A stretch of 64,000 nt of DNA from positions 45,725 to 109,724 of the forward strand of contig JADJVK010000013.1 in the NCBI GenBank assembly GCA_016710625.1. Direction: 5' to 3'. The DNA is from Saprospiraceae bacterium. GTDB taxonomy: Bacteria; Bacteroidota; Bacteroidia; Chitinophagales; Saprospiraceae. The notes below the pieces were generated by a model. The model had not been told where the DNA came from, made no database searches, and worked only from the letters and a program-made list of their open reading frames with translations. The position numbers and the translations under genes are program-made. This document shows positions 29,404 to 40,144 of this stretch, one piece after another; within the stretch, counting starts at the first letter, position 1; each line of letters opens with the position of its first letter.

Positions 29404-30656
29404 CTATTGTCTTACAGCAATTTTGTATGTAACTCCATTTTTAATCACTGAACCATTTTGTAATGGATCTGCTTGTCTTGAATGTACAATTCCTGCAACA
29501 TGAGGCGTAGCCATAGATGTTCCACTTAAAGTAGCATAACCGCCATTTTTATAAGTAGAATAAACACTACTACCAGTTGCAATCCAATCAGTTGGAGGAA
29601 TTCCATAATTAGAATAGGAAGCCCATGCCTTTGCACAATCCATTGCAGCAATAGTATAAACATTTACACCATTGATACAAGCAGGAGTGTATAATGCAGC
29701 ATTATCAGAACTATTTCCACCTGCAACACATACTCTTGTTCCAGCTATACCTAAATTCGTAATAGCTGTAACATAACTTGAGCCAGTTGCACAGTTACTT
29801 CCCCAATAACCGCCTAAACTCATATTAACAACATCACCAGGTTCATCTTTTGAAGCTACATGATTCAATCCAGAAATAATTCCAGATGTTTGACCTGAGC
29901 CTTGGCAATTTAAAACTCTAACTGGAACAACTCTTGCACCAGCAGAAACACCAACAACTCCAATTGTATTATCCTTTGCAGCAGCGATACCAGCACAATG
30001 AGTACCATGACCATTACAATCATTAGCACTTCCACCTACAAAGATTTTGCATAAGCTGAATTAGTTTCAACATTCAAATCAGGATGAGTTAAGTCGATTC
30101 CAGTATCAACTATCCAAATCCATTTTGTAGAAGCTGAACCATCAGCAGAACCACCAGCATTAGTGATACCACAAGGAGTTGATTGAGCTCTCAAGTCACC
30201 ACCATCGATACTTTCAACAACATCGTTAGGCAAAGTAATTGTTTTATCTTGCTCTACAAATGATACATTTTTATCATATCTTAAAGCACTTAATTTTTCT
30301 TCTGTAACTCGTAGTGAAACTCCAGAAATTGCATCTGTGTAATAATCAATTACTGAAGACGGATCTATTCCATAACTTAAAAGTAATTCATCAATTTTAA
30401 AGATGTTTTCTTTTCTATAACCTTCATTAATCAAAGCAATCTCAGCTCTTGTGTTCGCTTTGTTAATTTTTAAAGAAGTAGGTAAAATGAAATCGTTTTT
30501 AAATACTAGGATAAATTGATTTGGAATTACTTCCATTTTGTTCGCCAAACTGGAATTATCAGAACCTCCGTCTGAAGGGATTTTATTATCCTGTTTGCAA
30601 GAATTTAATAGGGAAATGAGTGAAAAAAGAAAGATGAATGGTTTCAACTTTTTCAT
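29404..30656 (-). CDS. Subtilisin-like serine protease lipoprotein (S8), one-base frameshift at 30040-30042
   Basis: The ATG at 30656 gives a signal peptide with lipobox LLNSC. An inhibitor-I9 propeptide (about 40-125, ending SFVEQDKTI) is followed by the S8 domain with the full catalytic triad: Asp in IVDTGIDLTHP, His in NGHGTHCAG, Ser in GTSMATPHVAG. The run of three A (plus strand) needs a fourth to join AYAKS to FVGGSANDCNGHGTH; the corrected protein has 417 residues. Without it the His box is in neither main frame. Probably a surface or periplasmic protease. Confidence 0.9.
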
Positions 30657-30858
30657 AGGTGAAATTAAATTTACTGTGTGAAAAAAAATAAATATTAGCA
30701 AAAATAAGTAATTTAATGTTTAAACAAAAATATATTTTAATATAATATTTTGCAAAAACAATAAATTAAAAAATAAAACTTCAAAAGATAGGCAGAATTT
30801 CTAATTTTATTTTGTCACAAATTTAAATTTCGAGTTAAAATATCTAAATAAATGATTA

Positions 30859-33498
30859 TCAAGATATTATCTTTTTCATTTCATGCAATTTCATCAAACA
30901 ATCGATTGGAGTCATCCCATCCAGCTCCAATTCTTTAATAATTTCTATTATTTTATGGTGTCTTGGGTCTGTAGATTCAAAAATATTGAGCTGAAGCGGG
31001 ATGCTTTTTGTTACATTCCGCAATTTCCCTTTCATTTTTTCCTTCGAAGAATTTTCGCTAGAATTGTTTGAATTTTCTAATTCTTTTAATAATTCATTCG
31101 CTCTTTCCACTATAATCTTTGGCATTCCAGCCATTTTTGCAACATGAATTCCAAAGCTATGCTCCGATCCACCCAATACCAATTTCCTTAAAAAAATAAC
31201 TTTATTTCCAACTTCTTTGGTGGTAATATGGAAATTTTTCACCCTTTCCAATTGCCCCTCCAATTCATTTAATTCATGATAATGCGTTGCAAACAAAGTT
31301 TTCGGTCGAGCAAAGTGATTATCATGTAAAAACTCAGCGATGGACCATGCAATACTTATTCCATCATAAGTACTTGTCCCTCTGCCTATTTCATCCAGCA
31401 ATATCAAACTTCTATTCGAAATATTATTCAAAATACTGGCAGTTTCATTCATTTCCACCATAAAAGTGGATTCACCAGAAGAGATATTATCTGAAGCACC
31501 AACTCTAGTGAAAACTTTATCCAACAAACCAATTTCAGCAGATTCGGCAGGAACAAAAGAGCCCATTTGTGCCATCAAACAAATTAATGCTGTTTGGCGA
31601 AGCAAAGCAGATTTTCCAGCCATGTTCGGGCCAGTAATCATCATAATTTGCTGACTTTCAGTATCTAAAAGTACATTATTTGTGATATATTGTTCGCCTA
31701 AAGGCAATTGATGCTCAATCACTGGGTGTCTACCTGAAGTTATATTTATTTCATGACCCTCATTTATAATTGGTGGAAAATATTTGTTTTTCTTTGCAGC
31801 TATCGAAAATGACAATAAACAATCTAATTGAGCGATCAAATGAGCATTTTGTTGAATTGGTTCAATGTATTGTGCCACATAATCAATCAACTCTTTGTAT
31901 AACTTTTCTTCTATAATTGTCATTTTATCTTCAGCAGATAAAATCCTAGTTTCCAAGTTTTTAAGCTCTTCAGTGATGTATCTTTCCCCATTGGACAAAG
32001 TCTGTTTTCTAACCCAATCGGCTGGAATTTCAAACTTATCTTTGTGTTTATTGGTCACTTCCAGATAATATCCAAAAACATTATTGAAACCAATTTTCAG
32101 GTTGTCGATTCCTGTTCTTTCCGCTTCTTTTTGCTGGATATTCAATAAAATTTCCTTGCTATTTTTTATTAAATACCGCAATTCATCCAATTCTTCATTA
32201 CAACCATCCGCAATCACATTTCCTTTATTCAACAAAGTTGGAGGAGATTCTTGTAACATCTTTGAAATCCTTTCCTGCAATACCAAACAAGGATTCAATC
32301 TATCACCAACTAGTTTCAAAAAAGGTTGATTTGATTTCAGTAAATGCTTCTGAATTTCCTGACTTGCCTGAAGTGATTTTTTAATATGACTCACTTCCCT
32401 CGGATTAATTTTTCCTAAAGGAACTTTAGAAATCAACCTTTCTAAATCACCAATTTCTTTGACTGTTTTAATTAAAAATTCAGCAAGATCTATATTTTCA
32501 AATAAAAATTTAACTGTATTTAATCTATCATCAATACTATTTTTATTGGTCAATGGAAAAACTATCCACTTTTTCAACATTCTCGAACCCATTGAGGTGC
32601 TGGTGAAATCAATAATATCCAATAATGATTTCCCATTTTCGTGCAATGGATGAATTAATTCTAGATTTCGAATGGTAAATCTATCCATCCAAACAAATTG
32701 CTCCTCTTGCAATCTACTGATGGACAGAATATGCTGTAAATTATCATTTTCGGTAGAAGATAAATATTGCAACAAGGCTCCAGCAGTGATTGGAGCTAAT
32801 TTCAACATATCTATCCCAAAGCCTTTTAAGGAATTGACTTCGAAATGTTTAATCAACTTGGGTAATGCAAATTCTTCAGTAAAAATCCATTCATCCAAGC
32901 AATATAAATAATAAGCATCTTGATATTTATCTTGCCAAACCTTTTTCAAATTTTTTGGAACAAGGACTTCTGAAGGGCTAAAACTTTGTAATAATTTATC
33001 AATATAATTCCAATCCCCTTCAGCCACCATAAATTCACCAGTAGAAATATCCAAAAAAGAAATTCCTACTTGTTGGTTTGTCCAATAAACTGCCGATAAA
33101 AAATTATTACTATTATTTTCGAGTAAATTATCGTCTATTTTTATACCTGGAGTGACTACTTCTGTTATTCCTCTTTTAACAATTTTTTTTTGAGGAGAGG
33201 GCTTTTCCAATTGCTCACAAAGAGCCACTCTATAACCAGCTCTCACCAGTTTTGGAAGATAAACATCTAGTGAATGGTAAGGGAAACCAGCTAATTCGAT
33301 TTGGCTACCACCATTATTTCTATTTGATAGAATTATACCTAAAGCAGCAGCCGTTTTTATCGCATCTTCGCCAAAAGTTTCATAAAAATCACCTACTCTG
33401 TACAATAATATTGCATCCGGATATTTAGCTTTCAAGCTATAATATTGCTGCATCAGTGGTGTTTGAGCAGGTTCGGAAATAATATTTAATTGTTCCAA
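30859..33498 (-). CDS. mutS: DNA mismatch repair protein MutS
   Basis: 879 residues. Binds base mismatches and small loops and recruits MutL. Domain I starts TPLMQQYYSLKAKYP and carries the mismatch-reading Phe-X-Glu in GDFYETF. Connector and lever regions follow, then the ABC-type ATPase with Walker A GPNMAGKSALLRQ and Walker B LLDEIGRGTSTYDG, and the ATHYHEL switch. The C-terminal linker is Ser/Asn-rich, then a short helical dimerisation tail. The length and order are standard MutS1. It is intact, unlike many genes nearby. Confidence 0.97.
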   Translation of the reverse strand: MEQLNIISEPAQTPLMQQYYSLKAKYPDAILLYRVGDFYETFGEDAIKTAAALGIILSNRNNGGSQIELAGFPYHSLDVYLPKLVRAGYRVALCEQLEKPSPQKKIVKRGITEVVTPGIKIDDNLLENNSNNFLSAVYWTNQQVGISFLDISTGEFMVAEGDWNYIDKLLQSFSPSEVLVPKNLKKVWQDKYQDAYYLYCLDEWIFTEEFALPKLIKHFEVNSLKGFGIDMLKLAPITAGALLQYLSSTENDNLQHILSISRLQEEQFVWMDRFTIRNLELIHPLHENGKSLLDIIDFTSTSMGSRMLKKWIVFPLTNKNSIDDRLNTVKFLFENIDLAEFLIKTVKEIGDLERLISKVPLGKINPREVSHIKKSLQASQEIQKHLLKSNQPFLKLVGDRLNPCLVLQERISKMLQESPPTLLNKGNVIADGCNEELDELRYLIKNSKEILLNIQQKEAERTGIDNLKIGFNNVFGYYLEVTNKHKDKFEIPADWVRKQTLSNGERYITEELKNLETRILSAEDKMTIIEEKLYKELIDYVAQYIEPIQQNAHLIAQLDCLLSFSIAAKKNKYFPPIINEGHEINITSGRHPVIEHQLPLGEQYITNNVLLDTESQQIMMITGPNMAGKSALLRQTALICLMAQMGSFVPAESAEIGLLDKVFTRVGASDNISSGESTFMVEMNETASILNNISNRSLILLDEIGRGTSTYDGISIAWSIAEFLHDNHFARPKTLFATHYHELNELEGQLERVKNFHITTKEVGNKVIFLRKLVLGGSEHSFGIHVAKMAGMPKIIVERANELLKELENSNNSSENSSKEKMKGKLRNVTKSIPLQLNIFESTDPRHHKIIEIIKELELDGMTPIDCLMKLHEMKKIIS

Positions 33499-33558
33499 CT
33501 TGAAAAATTTTGGATAAAGATAAATTTAAACTAGTTATTTATTCATATAATATTTGGT

Positions 33559-33566
33559 TATCTTTG
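33559..33566 (+). promoter_or_regulatory. -7 promoter box for the TerB-like / mlaF operon
   Basis: TATCTTTG, a perfect TAnnTTTG box 40 bases before the start of the TerB-like gene. No clear -33 TTTG is seen at the expected distance. Confidence 0.45.
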
Positions 33567-33605
33567 CACTGTTTTTAAAAAATAAAAATTCAATTTGATT
33601 ATTTT

Positions 33606-34085
33606 ATGCTGAACGAAATTCTTTCAGGACTAAATGAAACTGAAATACAAGAACTTATTGATGCTCTACCTAGAATTGGTATTTTGATAGCAGGTGCAGA
33701 TGGTGAGATTAATCAAGAAGAAATCAATTGGGGAGCCAAATTGTCTCACATCAGAGCATACAAACCACATGGCAGACAAGGCAATTTAGATGAACTGAAT
33801 GAATATTTTGCTAAAATTGATGATCATTACATGTTGAGATTTGGCAATATATTAGAAAGTTTACCTACAGATACTGAGGCAAGAAATGCTCAATTATCTG
33901 CTGATTTATCTAAATTGAACCCAATTTTGGACAAATTAGATCCTCATTTTTCTGAAATGCTTTACCACAACTTCCTTACTTTCGCTAAACATATTGCAAA
34001 AGCAGATGGTGGTGTTTTAGGAATTGGAAGTATCAGTATCGAAGAAAACAAATGGATTAAATTAGGTATGTTAAATCCTAGATAA
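33606..34085 (+). CDS. TerB-like helical protein
   Basis: 159 residues, cytosolic, all-helical. The acidic metal-site repeats of the TerB fold are present: GADGEINQEE near residue 31 and AKADGGVLGIGSISIEE near residue 133. TerB-like proteins are known for membrane-stress or tellurite-linked roles; what this one does is unknown. It is 6 bases upstream of the MlaF-like ATPase, so they are co-transcribed. Confidence 0.7.
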   Translation: MLNEILSGLNETEIQELIDALPRIGILIAGADGEINQEEINWGAKLSHIRAYKPHGRQGNLDELNEYFAKIDDHYMLRFGNILESLPTDTEARNAQLSADLSKLNPILDKLDPHFSEMLYHNFLTFAKHIAKADGGVLGIGSISIEENKWIKLGMLNPR

Positions 34086-34091
34086 TTCTGA

Positions 34092-34856
34092 ATGATAAGA
34101 GCTGAAAATATTTTCAAATCATTCGGAGAACAGCAAGTTCTTAAAGGAATTAACTGTACTTTCCATGATGGTCAAACCAATTTAATTATTGGAAGAAGTG
34201 GTGCAGGGAAAACTGTGTTACTTAAGATTTTGGTTGGATTGTTCACCCAAGATAGTGGCAATATATGGTATGACGATGTTAATTTTTCACAATTAGATAA
34301 GAATCAAACAAAAGCAATTCGACAAAAAGTAGGGATGCTTTTTCAAGGATCTGCTTTGTTTGACTCTTTGAGTGTGGAACAAAATGTACGTTTCCCATTA
34401 GATATGTTTTCCAATATGACCAAATTGGAAAAAGATAATAGAGTAAATTATTGTTTAGAAAGAGTGGGTCTACAAGGCTCCAACTTAAAATACCCTTCAG
34501 AATTGAGTGGTGGTATGCAAAAAAGGGTGGGTATCGCTAGGGCAATTGTCCTAAGTCCAAAATATCTTTTCTGTGATGAGCCCAACTCTGGTCTTGATCC
34601 AAAGACTTCCATCGTCATCGATGAACTCATAAGGAGTATCACAATCGAACATGACATCACAACCATTATCAATACCCATGATATGAATTCAGTGATGGAA
34701 ATTGGCGACAATATTTTACTGCTTCACAATGGTGAATTGACTTGGAATGGTCATAGAGATGAAGTATTAACTAGTAAAAATGAAATTTTACAAGATTTTA
34801 TTTTTGCTTCACCTTTCCTAAAAAGACTCAGAAAAGCTGCTATAGGAAATTTCTAA
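34092..34856 (+). CDS. mlaF: ABC transporter ATP-binding protein, MlaF/Mce type
   Basis: 254 residues. Walker A GRSGAGKT, Q-loop GMLFQGSALFDSLSV (the MlaF-like form), signature LSGGMQKRVGIARA, Walker B YLFCDEPNSGLDP and H-loop NTHDM are all present. MlaF ATPases drive MlaE permeases that move phospholipids between membranes with an MCE-domain protein. The usual adjacent MlaE permease and MlaD substrate-binding genes are not in the window; it follows a TerB-like gene instead. Convergent with a porin-like gene 25 bases downstream. Confidence 0.9.
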   Translation: MIRAENIFKSFGEQQVLKGINCTFHDGQTNLIIGRSGAGKTVLLKILVGLFTQDSGNIWYDDVNFSQLDKNQTKAIRQKVGMLFQGSALFDSLSVEQNVRFPLDMFSNMTKLEKDNRVNYCLERVGLQGSNLKYPSELSGGMQKRVGIARAIVLSPKYLFCDEPNSGLDPKTSIVIDELIRSITIEHDITTIINTHDMNSVMEIGDNILLLHNGELTWNGHRDEVLTSKNEILQDFIFASPFLKRLRKAAIGNF

Positions 34857-34881
34857 AAAATATATTTTGGGGTTATAAAAT

Positions 34882-35532
34882 TTAGAATTTGTAAGTAAAT
34901 CCTATTCTATATTCAATCGGCAATTGATTAGTTGTTTTATCTTGCCCAAGTTGATAATTGTATAATAACATAATATCCATTGAAAATAGTCCACCTGAAT
35001 TATAACCTACTCCTGGATAAAAATTTGATCTACTATTTCTTTCTTTTATAACATTATTATTTTGGTCTACACCTAATCTTCCATCATAATCAATAAAATA
35101 GTTTTGAAAACTTTCAAAATCATACTCGACATGAGCAAAAATACCTTGGAAAATTTTATATCTAGCAAATACACCTACACTATAATCAACTAAATTACTT
35201 GATTTTATCTCATTATTTATCGTTGTTCCTTTTATATAATTGTAATTAACAGCAATACGAGGTCCGATTGAAAATTTATCAGTTACCTTATATCCAACCA
35301 TTGGTGACAACCCGAATCTAAATGTATTCAAATAATTTGTCGCAGATCCAAAATTCAAATTCAAACCACCACCGTACCATAACCTGTGTTTGAACCCACC
35401 ACTTTCATCAAATAGTTTTTCTGTTTTTGCTTTCTTTTCTTTTGGAGTTGTTTTTCTAGTGATTTGTGCATTTGCTACTGATACTAATGAAATTAGCGTC
35501 AACAACAAAAAAAGTTTACTAAATTTTAACAT
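34882..35532 (-). CDS. Outer-membrane beta-barrel (porin-family) protein
   Basis: 216 residues. Signal peptide 1-22 (ending VANAQ), then a Lys/Thr-rich linker and a beta-barrel with strands such as LWYGGGLNLNFG and FRFGLSPMVGYKVTDKFSIGPRIAVNYN, ending in ...YRIGFTYKF with a C-terminal Phe, the outer-membrane targeting signature. OprF/OmpW-sized. Function unknown. A TATTTTTG -7 box lies 24-31 bases upstream (35556-35563). Confidence 0.75.
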   Translation of the reverse strand: MLKFSKLFLLLTLISLVSVANAQITRKTTPKEKKAKTEKLFDESGGFKHRLWYGGGLNLNFGSATNYLNTFRFGLSPMVGYKVTDKFSIGPRIAVNYNYIKGTTINNEIKSSNLVDYSVGVFARYKIFQGIFAHVEYDFESFQNYFIDYDGRLGVDQNNNVIKERNSRSNFYPGVGYNSGGLFSMDIMLLYNYQLGQDKTTNQLPIEYRIGFTYKF

Positions 35533-35555
35533 GATTTTAAATTAATATTTAAGTG

Positions 35556-35563
35556 CAAAAATA
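35556..35563 (-). promoter_or_regulatory. -7 promoter box for the porin-like gene
   Basis: CAAAAATA on the plus strand reads TATTTTTG on the coding strand, a TAnnTTTG match. No -33 partner is clear. Confidence 0.4.
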
Positions 35564-35620
35564 GTTTAAACAATAACGTTATTCTTTTTATTTTATTAAA
35601 AAAACAGAACAAATTTGAAA

Positions 35621-36370
35621 TTAATTCCCAAAATTTCTTTGTCGAATTGCTTCATAAAGCATCAATCCTGCTGAAACAGAAACATTCAAAGAATCAGTCG
35701 TTCCATATTGAGGAATCAAAAACCGATCATCCGTTAATTTTAATAATGATGGATGCAAACCTCTTCCTTCAGACCCTAATAGGAATGCACAAGGTTGGTT
35801 CAATTCCAACTGATGCAATAATTTAGTTGCTTTCAGATCACCACCAAACAATTGTATACCAGCTTCGGCAAGAGCTGTGGCTGCGGCATGAATACTTTTC
35901 ACCCTACAAACTGGTATAATGGACAGTGCCCCAGCAGATGATTTGATGGCTTCGCCATTGATTAATGCACCACCTTGCTGTGGTACAACTATGGCATGTG
36001 CCCCAAAAACCTCAGCAGATCGAGCAATTGCTCCAATATTTCTGACATCAGTTATATTATCCAATAATAATATCAATGGCATCTCCCCTCTTTCATAGGC
36101 TCCTTGAATGATATCCACTAAGTCATAATAAACGATAGAAGATTGAAAAGCCATCACTCCTTGATGATTTGCTCCTGATGCCATTTTATTCATTCTTTCT
36201 CTCGGAGCAAAAGTCATTGGAATTCCCTTTTCCCTACATAAATACCGAAACTCTTTTTCCACTTCTCCCCTAGTCCCTTCTAAAAGTATCACTTTTTCGA
36301 CTGTGACACCATTATTAATAGCATCTAAAACAGGGTGTCGCCCAAAAATTAATGATGAATCGTTTGACAT
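35621..36370 (-). CDS. rlmB: 23S rRNA (guanosine-2'-O-)-methyltransferase RlmB
   Basis: 249 residues. SPOUT-class enzyme that methylates the ribose of G2251 (E. coli numbering) in the peptidyl-transferase region. The N-terminal substrate-binding domain begins IFGRHPVLDAI. The knotted SPOUT domain has motifs NITDVRNIGAIARSAEVFG, LLGSEGRGL and SLNVSVSAGLMLYE. The length is typical. Single gene, divergent from the bestrophin gene. Confidence 0.94.
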   Translation of the reverse strand: MSNDSSLIFGRHPVLDAINNGVTVEKVILLEGTRGEVEKEFRYLCREKGIPMTFAPRERMNKMASGANHQGVMAFQSSIVYYDLVDIIQGAYERGEMPLILLLDNITDVRNIGAIARSAEVFGAHAIVVPQQGGALINGEAIKSSAGALSIIPVCRVKSIHAAATALAEAGIQLFGGDLKATKLLHQLELNQPCAFLLGSEGRGLHPSLLKLTDDRFLIPQYGTTDSLNVSVSAGLMLYEAIRQRNFGN

Positions 36371-36475
36371 ATTTTTTTATCTTGAAACAAATATCTAAAA
36401 AAAATATTATTACATCGGTTAATTATTAGATAATGCTCAAACTTTTTAGAAATTTGCAAAAAAATAATACTATAA

Positions 36476-37369
36476 ATGGTTAAATACAATCCGAAAGAAT
36501 GGTTTACCATCATTTTTAAATTCCCAAAATCTGATACTTTCAAAATATTATTGCCCCTAATGATTAGTGTTGGCATCTATTGTGGAATAGTTGCTTGGTT
36601 GGAAATATACTACTGGAAATTGGACCAAAATTCAGATGTAAAAAACACAATGGTTTTGCATTCTATTCTTGGTTTTGCATTATCAATGTTATTGGTGTTC
36701 AGGACGAACACAGCCTATGATCGTTGGTGGGAAGGAAGAAGAATGTGGGGAACCCTAACAAACCACAGCAGAAGCATTTCGATGAAATTGAATGCTGCAT
36801 TACAGGACATTTCAATAGATGATAAGAAATTCATTTTCAGTATATTAAAAGATATTCCAGTTGCAATAAAAAACCATTTGAGAAAAATAAAGCACTTTGA
36901 TGAATTTGAAAATAAGGCATATTTTCTACAAAAATATCCGATCATTTCCAATCATCATATTCCGAATATTACCACACAATTATTGGTAAACAAATTATTT
37001 GAGCTTAAAAAAGCAAATAAAATAGATGATGTCACCCTTAAAATGATCAATGATGAACTGAGAACTTATTCGGAGGTTTGTGGGGCTTGTGAAAGAATTC
37101 GCAATACACCAATTCCTTTTTCTTATAGTTCTTTCATTAAAAAATTCATTTTTTTCTACATAATGACCATGCCTTATGGATTAGTTTTTTCCATCGGTTG
37201 GTATTGTGTTATTTTAGTGCCCTTTGTTCTTTATGTATTAGCCAGTTTAGAATTAATTGCTGAGGAAATTGAAAATCCATTTGGTACGGATGCCAATGAT
37301 TTGCCAATTGACGATATTTGTGCAACGATTAGGAGAAATATAAACGAAATTGAATCATGCCAAATTTAA
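36476..37369 (+). CDS. Bestrophin-family ion channel protein
   Basis: 297 residues. Bacterial bestrophins are pentameric membrane channels for small ions. Conserved features: FALSMLLVFRTNTAYDRWWEGRRMWG, four hydrophobic helices (about 20-45, 60-80, 215-240, 240-265) and the C-terminal EIENPFGTDANDLPIDDICATIRRN segment. The last 13 bases overlap the start of the GT39-type transferase gene. Confidence 0.92.
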   Translation: MVKYNPKEWFTIIFKFPKSDTFKILLPLMISVGIYCGIVAWLEIYYWKLDQNSDVKNTMVLHSILGFALSMLLVFRTNTAYDRWWEGRRMWGTLTNHSRSISMKLNAALQDISIDDKKFIFSILKDIPVAIKNHLRKIKHFDEFENKAYFLQKYPIISNHHIPNITTQLLVNKLFELKKANKIDDVTLKMINDELRTYSEVCGACERIRNTPIPFSYSSFIKKFIFFYIMTMPYGLVFSIGWYCVILVPFVLYVLASLELIAEEIENPFGTDANDLPIDDICATIRRNINEIESCQI

Positions 37370-38869
37370 AACATCTTTATTTGTGTTTATCGATGTTTGC
37401 AATAATATTGTTTTTCAACAATAATAATATGGCATTATGGGAACAAGACGAAGCAGCCTATGCTGGTTTTGCCCAAACAATGAATCGATCTGGTGATTAT
37501 TTGATTCCAAATTTTATTTGGAGTGACCAACACAGAAAAACACCCTTACATTTTTGGACTATTGCAGCAAGTTATAAGTTATTTGGTGAAAATGAATTTG
37601 CGACTCGTTTACCCACTAATCTTAGCATTAATTCTATTAGCTTATTTCATTTATTTTTCAGTTAAAAGATTGATAAATAAAGAGCAAGGAATCATTTCTG
37701 CAATCGTTTTCACTACTGGTCTTTTACCAATTCTTTATGGGAAAATCGCATTTACTGATGGGCTTTTATTATGCTTTGAAGGGATAAGTCTATTAAGCTA
37801 TTTGCTGTGGTTCAAAGAAAAAAAGTGGCAATGGTTATTCATATTGAACATTACAATAAGTCTTGCTCTTTTGACAAAGGGACCACCAATATTAATGATG
37901 ATGGGTAGTATGATTGGGTTGCAAATAATATTTGGTCCAAACAGAGCTTTTGCCATAAAATCAATATTTTATTTAATTCCTTCTCTTTTTCCAATGTTTT
38001 ATTGGTTATATCAAATTCATTTGGTAGGAAGAGATGATTTTTTAAGTTGGTTATTAGATTGGTATGTATTGAAAAGAACCAGTGGAACTGTTTTTGGTCA
38101 AACTGGTCCTGTTGGATATTTTGCCCTATTATTTTTATTATCCTTCATCTTATTTTCACCATTTATTATTGATTCGATTAAATCATGGTGGGAAAGAATC
38201 AAAAAAAAAGAGGAATTAAGTTTGTTAATGTTGTATGCATTGCCTGGGGCTTGGTGGTTATATGAAATTTTGCCCAGTAAGTTACCGTCTTATGCTTTGG
38301 CTGCTTACCCTATCTTAAGCATTGGTTTGGGTAGGTATTTATCTATATCCATTAAGAAAAATAATATATTGCCCATTATCTTATTAATTGGGTTAATCTT
38401 TGCTTTTTTTGTTCCAAAATCTTTACCAAATAATACAATTTCAAATAGCCTGCAAGTTTCCATTATATTGATTTTCATCACATTAGCATTATTCACATTT
38501 TTAAAAAATTCGCAAAAATATATTTACAATGGAGTTGGATTAATTGTATTTTTTCTACTTAGTTTAAATATTTTCGCTTTAGAGAAAGATAGAAATTATA
38601 CTGCAACAATTGCTGATAAAGTTAAAAATATCAACCCAAAAATTACTAAAATTTATTTTTCAAAAAACTTTGAAATTCCAGGAATCGCTGTTTATCTACA
38701 AAGAAATAATATTGAATATCAATTAGATACATCCTTCCAAAACAAAGGAATTTATTTAGCTGACAATGAAAATATTCATCTCTTACCCAATATGACCAAA
38801 ATAGATTCCATTCAAGGATGGATTAGTGACAGAGGTAAATTTGCTACATTTTATTTGTTGCAGCATTAA
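37357..38869 (+). CDS. GT39/ArnT-like membrane glycosyltransferase, one-base frameshift at 37612-37614
   Basis: Polytopic (about 10 or more helices) transferase that uses a lipid-linked sugar, related to protein-mannosyl and ArnT 4-amino-arabinose transferases. The N-terminal loop carries the catalytic acidic pair motif WEQDEAAYAGFAQTM and the KTPLHFWTIAASYKLFGENEFATRLP signature. The frame breaks in CCC; removing one C gives TRLPLILALILLAY and a 503-residue protein. The C-terminal 100 residues form a small periplasmic domain. It overlaps the bestrophin stop by 13 bases. The acceptor (lipid A or protein) is unknown. Confidence 0.87.
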
Positions 38870-38923
38870 TTTTTATTACATTTGTTTTCAGTACCAATAT
38901 TATCATTTATAAATTATACCAAA

Positions 38924-40050
38924 ATGCAAATTCATAAGCTCAATTTCAACTTTTTCATCATTTTGATTTTTGTGTTTTTCTCACAAAGTGCATATTCTCA
39001 ATCAAATTTCAAAGATGGATATATTATAAAAAACAATGGAGATACCTTGTTTGGAAAATCAATGATGTAGGTTCAAATTATATGTGTAAAAATTGTAAAT
39101 TTAAGAAAAACAAAAATGAAGCTGAGCAAAATTTTAGCCCGAAAGATTTAATCAGCTTTAGAATTAATAATGGTAGATATTTCATTACCAATAAATTAAA
39201 TGACAATCTAGTTTTCATTGAGAAAGTCATATCTGGAAAATTAAATATTTACTATTTTGAAGACCTGAAAAATAATAAGTATTTCCTATCTAAAGAGGAT
39301 GGCAAATTAGAAGAAATTCCATACAAAGAAGGAATAATTGAGAAAATGAGAAAATTATTTTCAAAAAACCAATAAACATATTGGCATTTTAAAATACCAT
39401 ACTCAAGACGCCCCTGAATTTGGTAATATGATTGAAAAAATAGATAAACCCACCCATAAGAATTTAATAGCATTATCTAAAGAATATCAAAAAATCACCC
39501 AAAAAAATAAGGAGTATATCGTTTATAATGAAAAAATAAGGCTCTTCAAAATGGATATTGAACCAATAATTGGGGTTAATACATTAATCAATCATACGAA
39601 TTTTGTTTCAAGATCTTATTTACAATATGGAGCAATTACTCATTTTTGGTTACCCGAATTAACAGAAAACTTTTACATTCGAACAGGCTTAAAACTATCC
39701 TATATCGTTGCATATGATTTCACCAATACTCTATTTTATAAAATACCAGTGCAATTGGAATATGTAAAAGAGCTGAATAAAAATGTCAGAGTGAAAGCTG
39801 CTTTTGGATTTAGCATTTTCAATCCAACATCATTTTCAGCTGATAGATCTTTGAATGAAGGATTAAGTTTTAATAATTATATCGATTTATCCTTGTCAGG
39901 AATGTTTGGCTTCGAAAGAAAAATTGGTAAAAAATTAAAGTTAGGTTTTTATTTGATTTAGATATGCAGAACATACATCCAGTTCGTTTACCAAATTTTA
40001 GAATGATAGACAATTCATTTTCAATTGGTTTATTATATTCTTTAAAATAA
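38924..40050 (+). pseudogene. Putative outer-membrane barrel protein of a Bacteroidota family, three frameshifts
   Basis: The ATG at 38924 gives a signal peptide (ending AYSQ) and the opening GYIIKNNGDTLFGK, typical of a large uncharacterised Bacteroidota family whose C-terminal half is a barrel. Breaks lie in A runs at 39055-39058 (one A missing) and 39363-39368 (one extra) and a T run at 39952-39954 (one missing). With these corrected the frame is exactly divisible and codes for 375 residues, ending in SIGLLYSLK. The middle has a CKNC motif (cysteines near residue 48). The function is not known. Confidence 0.65.
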
Positions 40051-40144
40051 TGTAAAAAATTATAATCCTATTTATGAAAATATTCTTCCGATATTAATTA
40101 TCAAGTTCAGAATAATTCAATAAATTTGAGCAAAATTTCTTCCA

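Noticed and set aside
37523..38869. Two separate glycosyltransferase genes at 37357 and 37523
   Set aside because: They overlap in different frames and join into one GT39-type protein if one C is removed.
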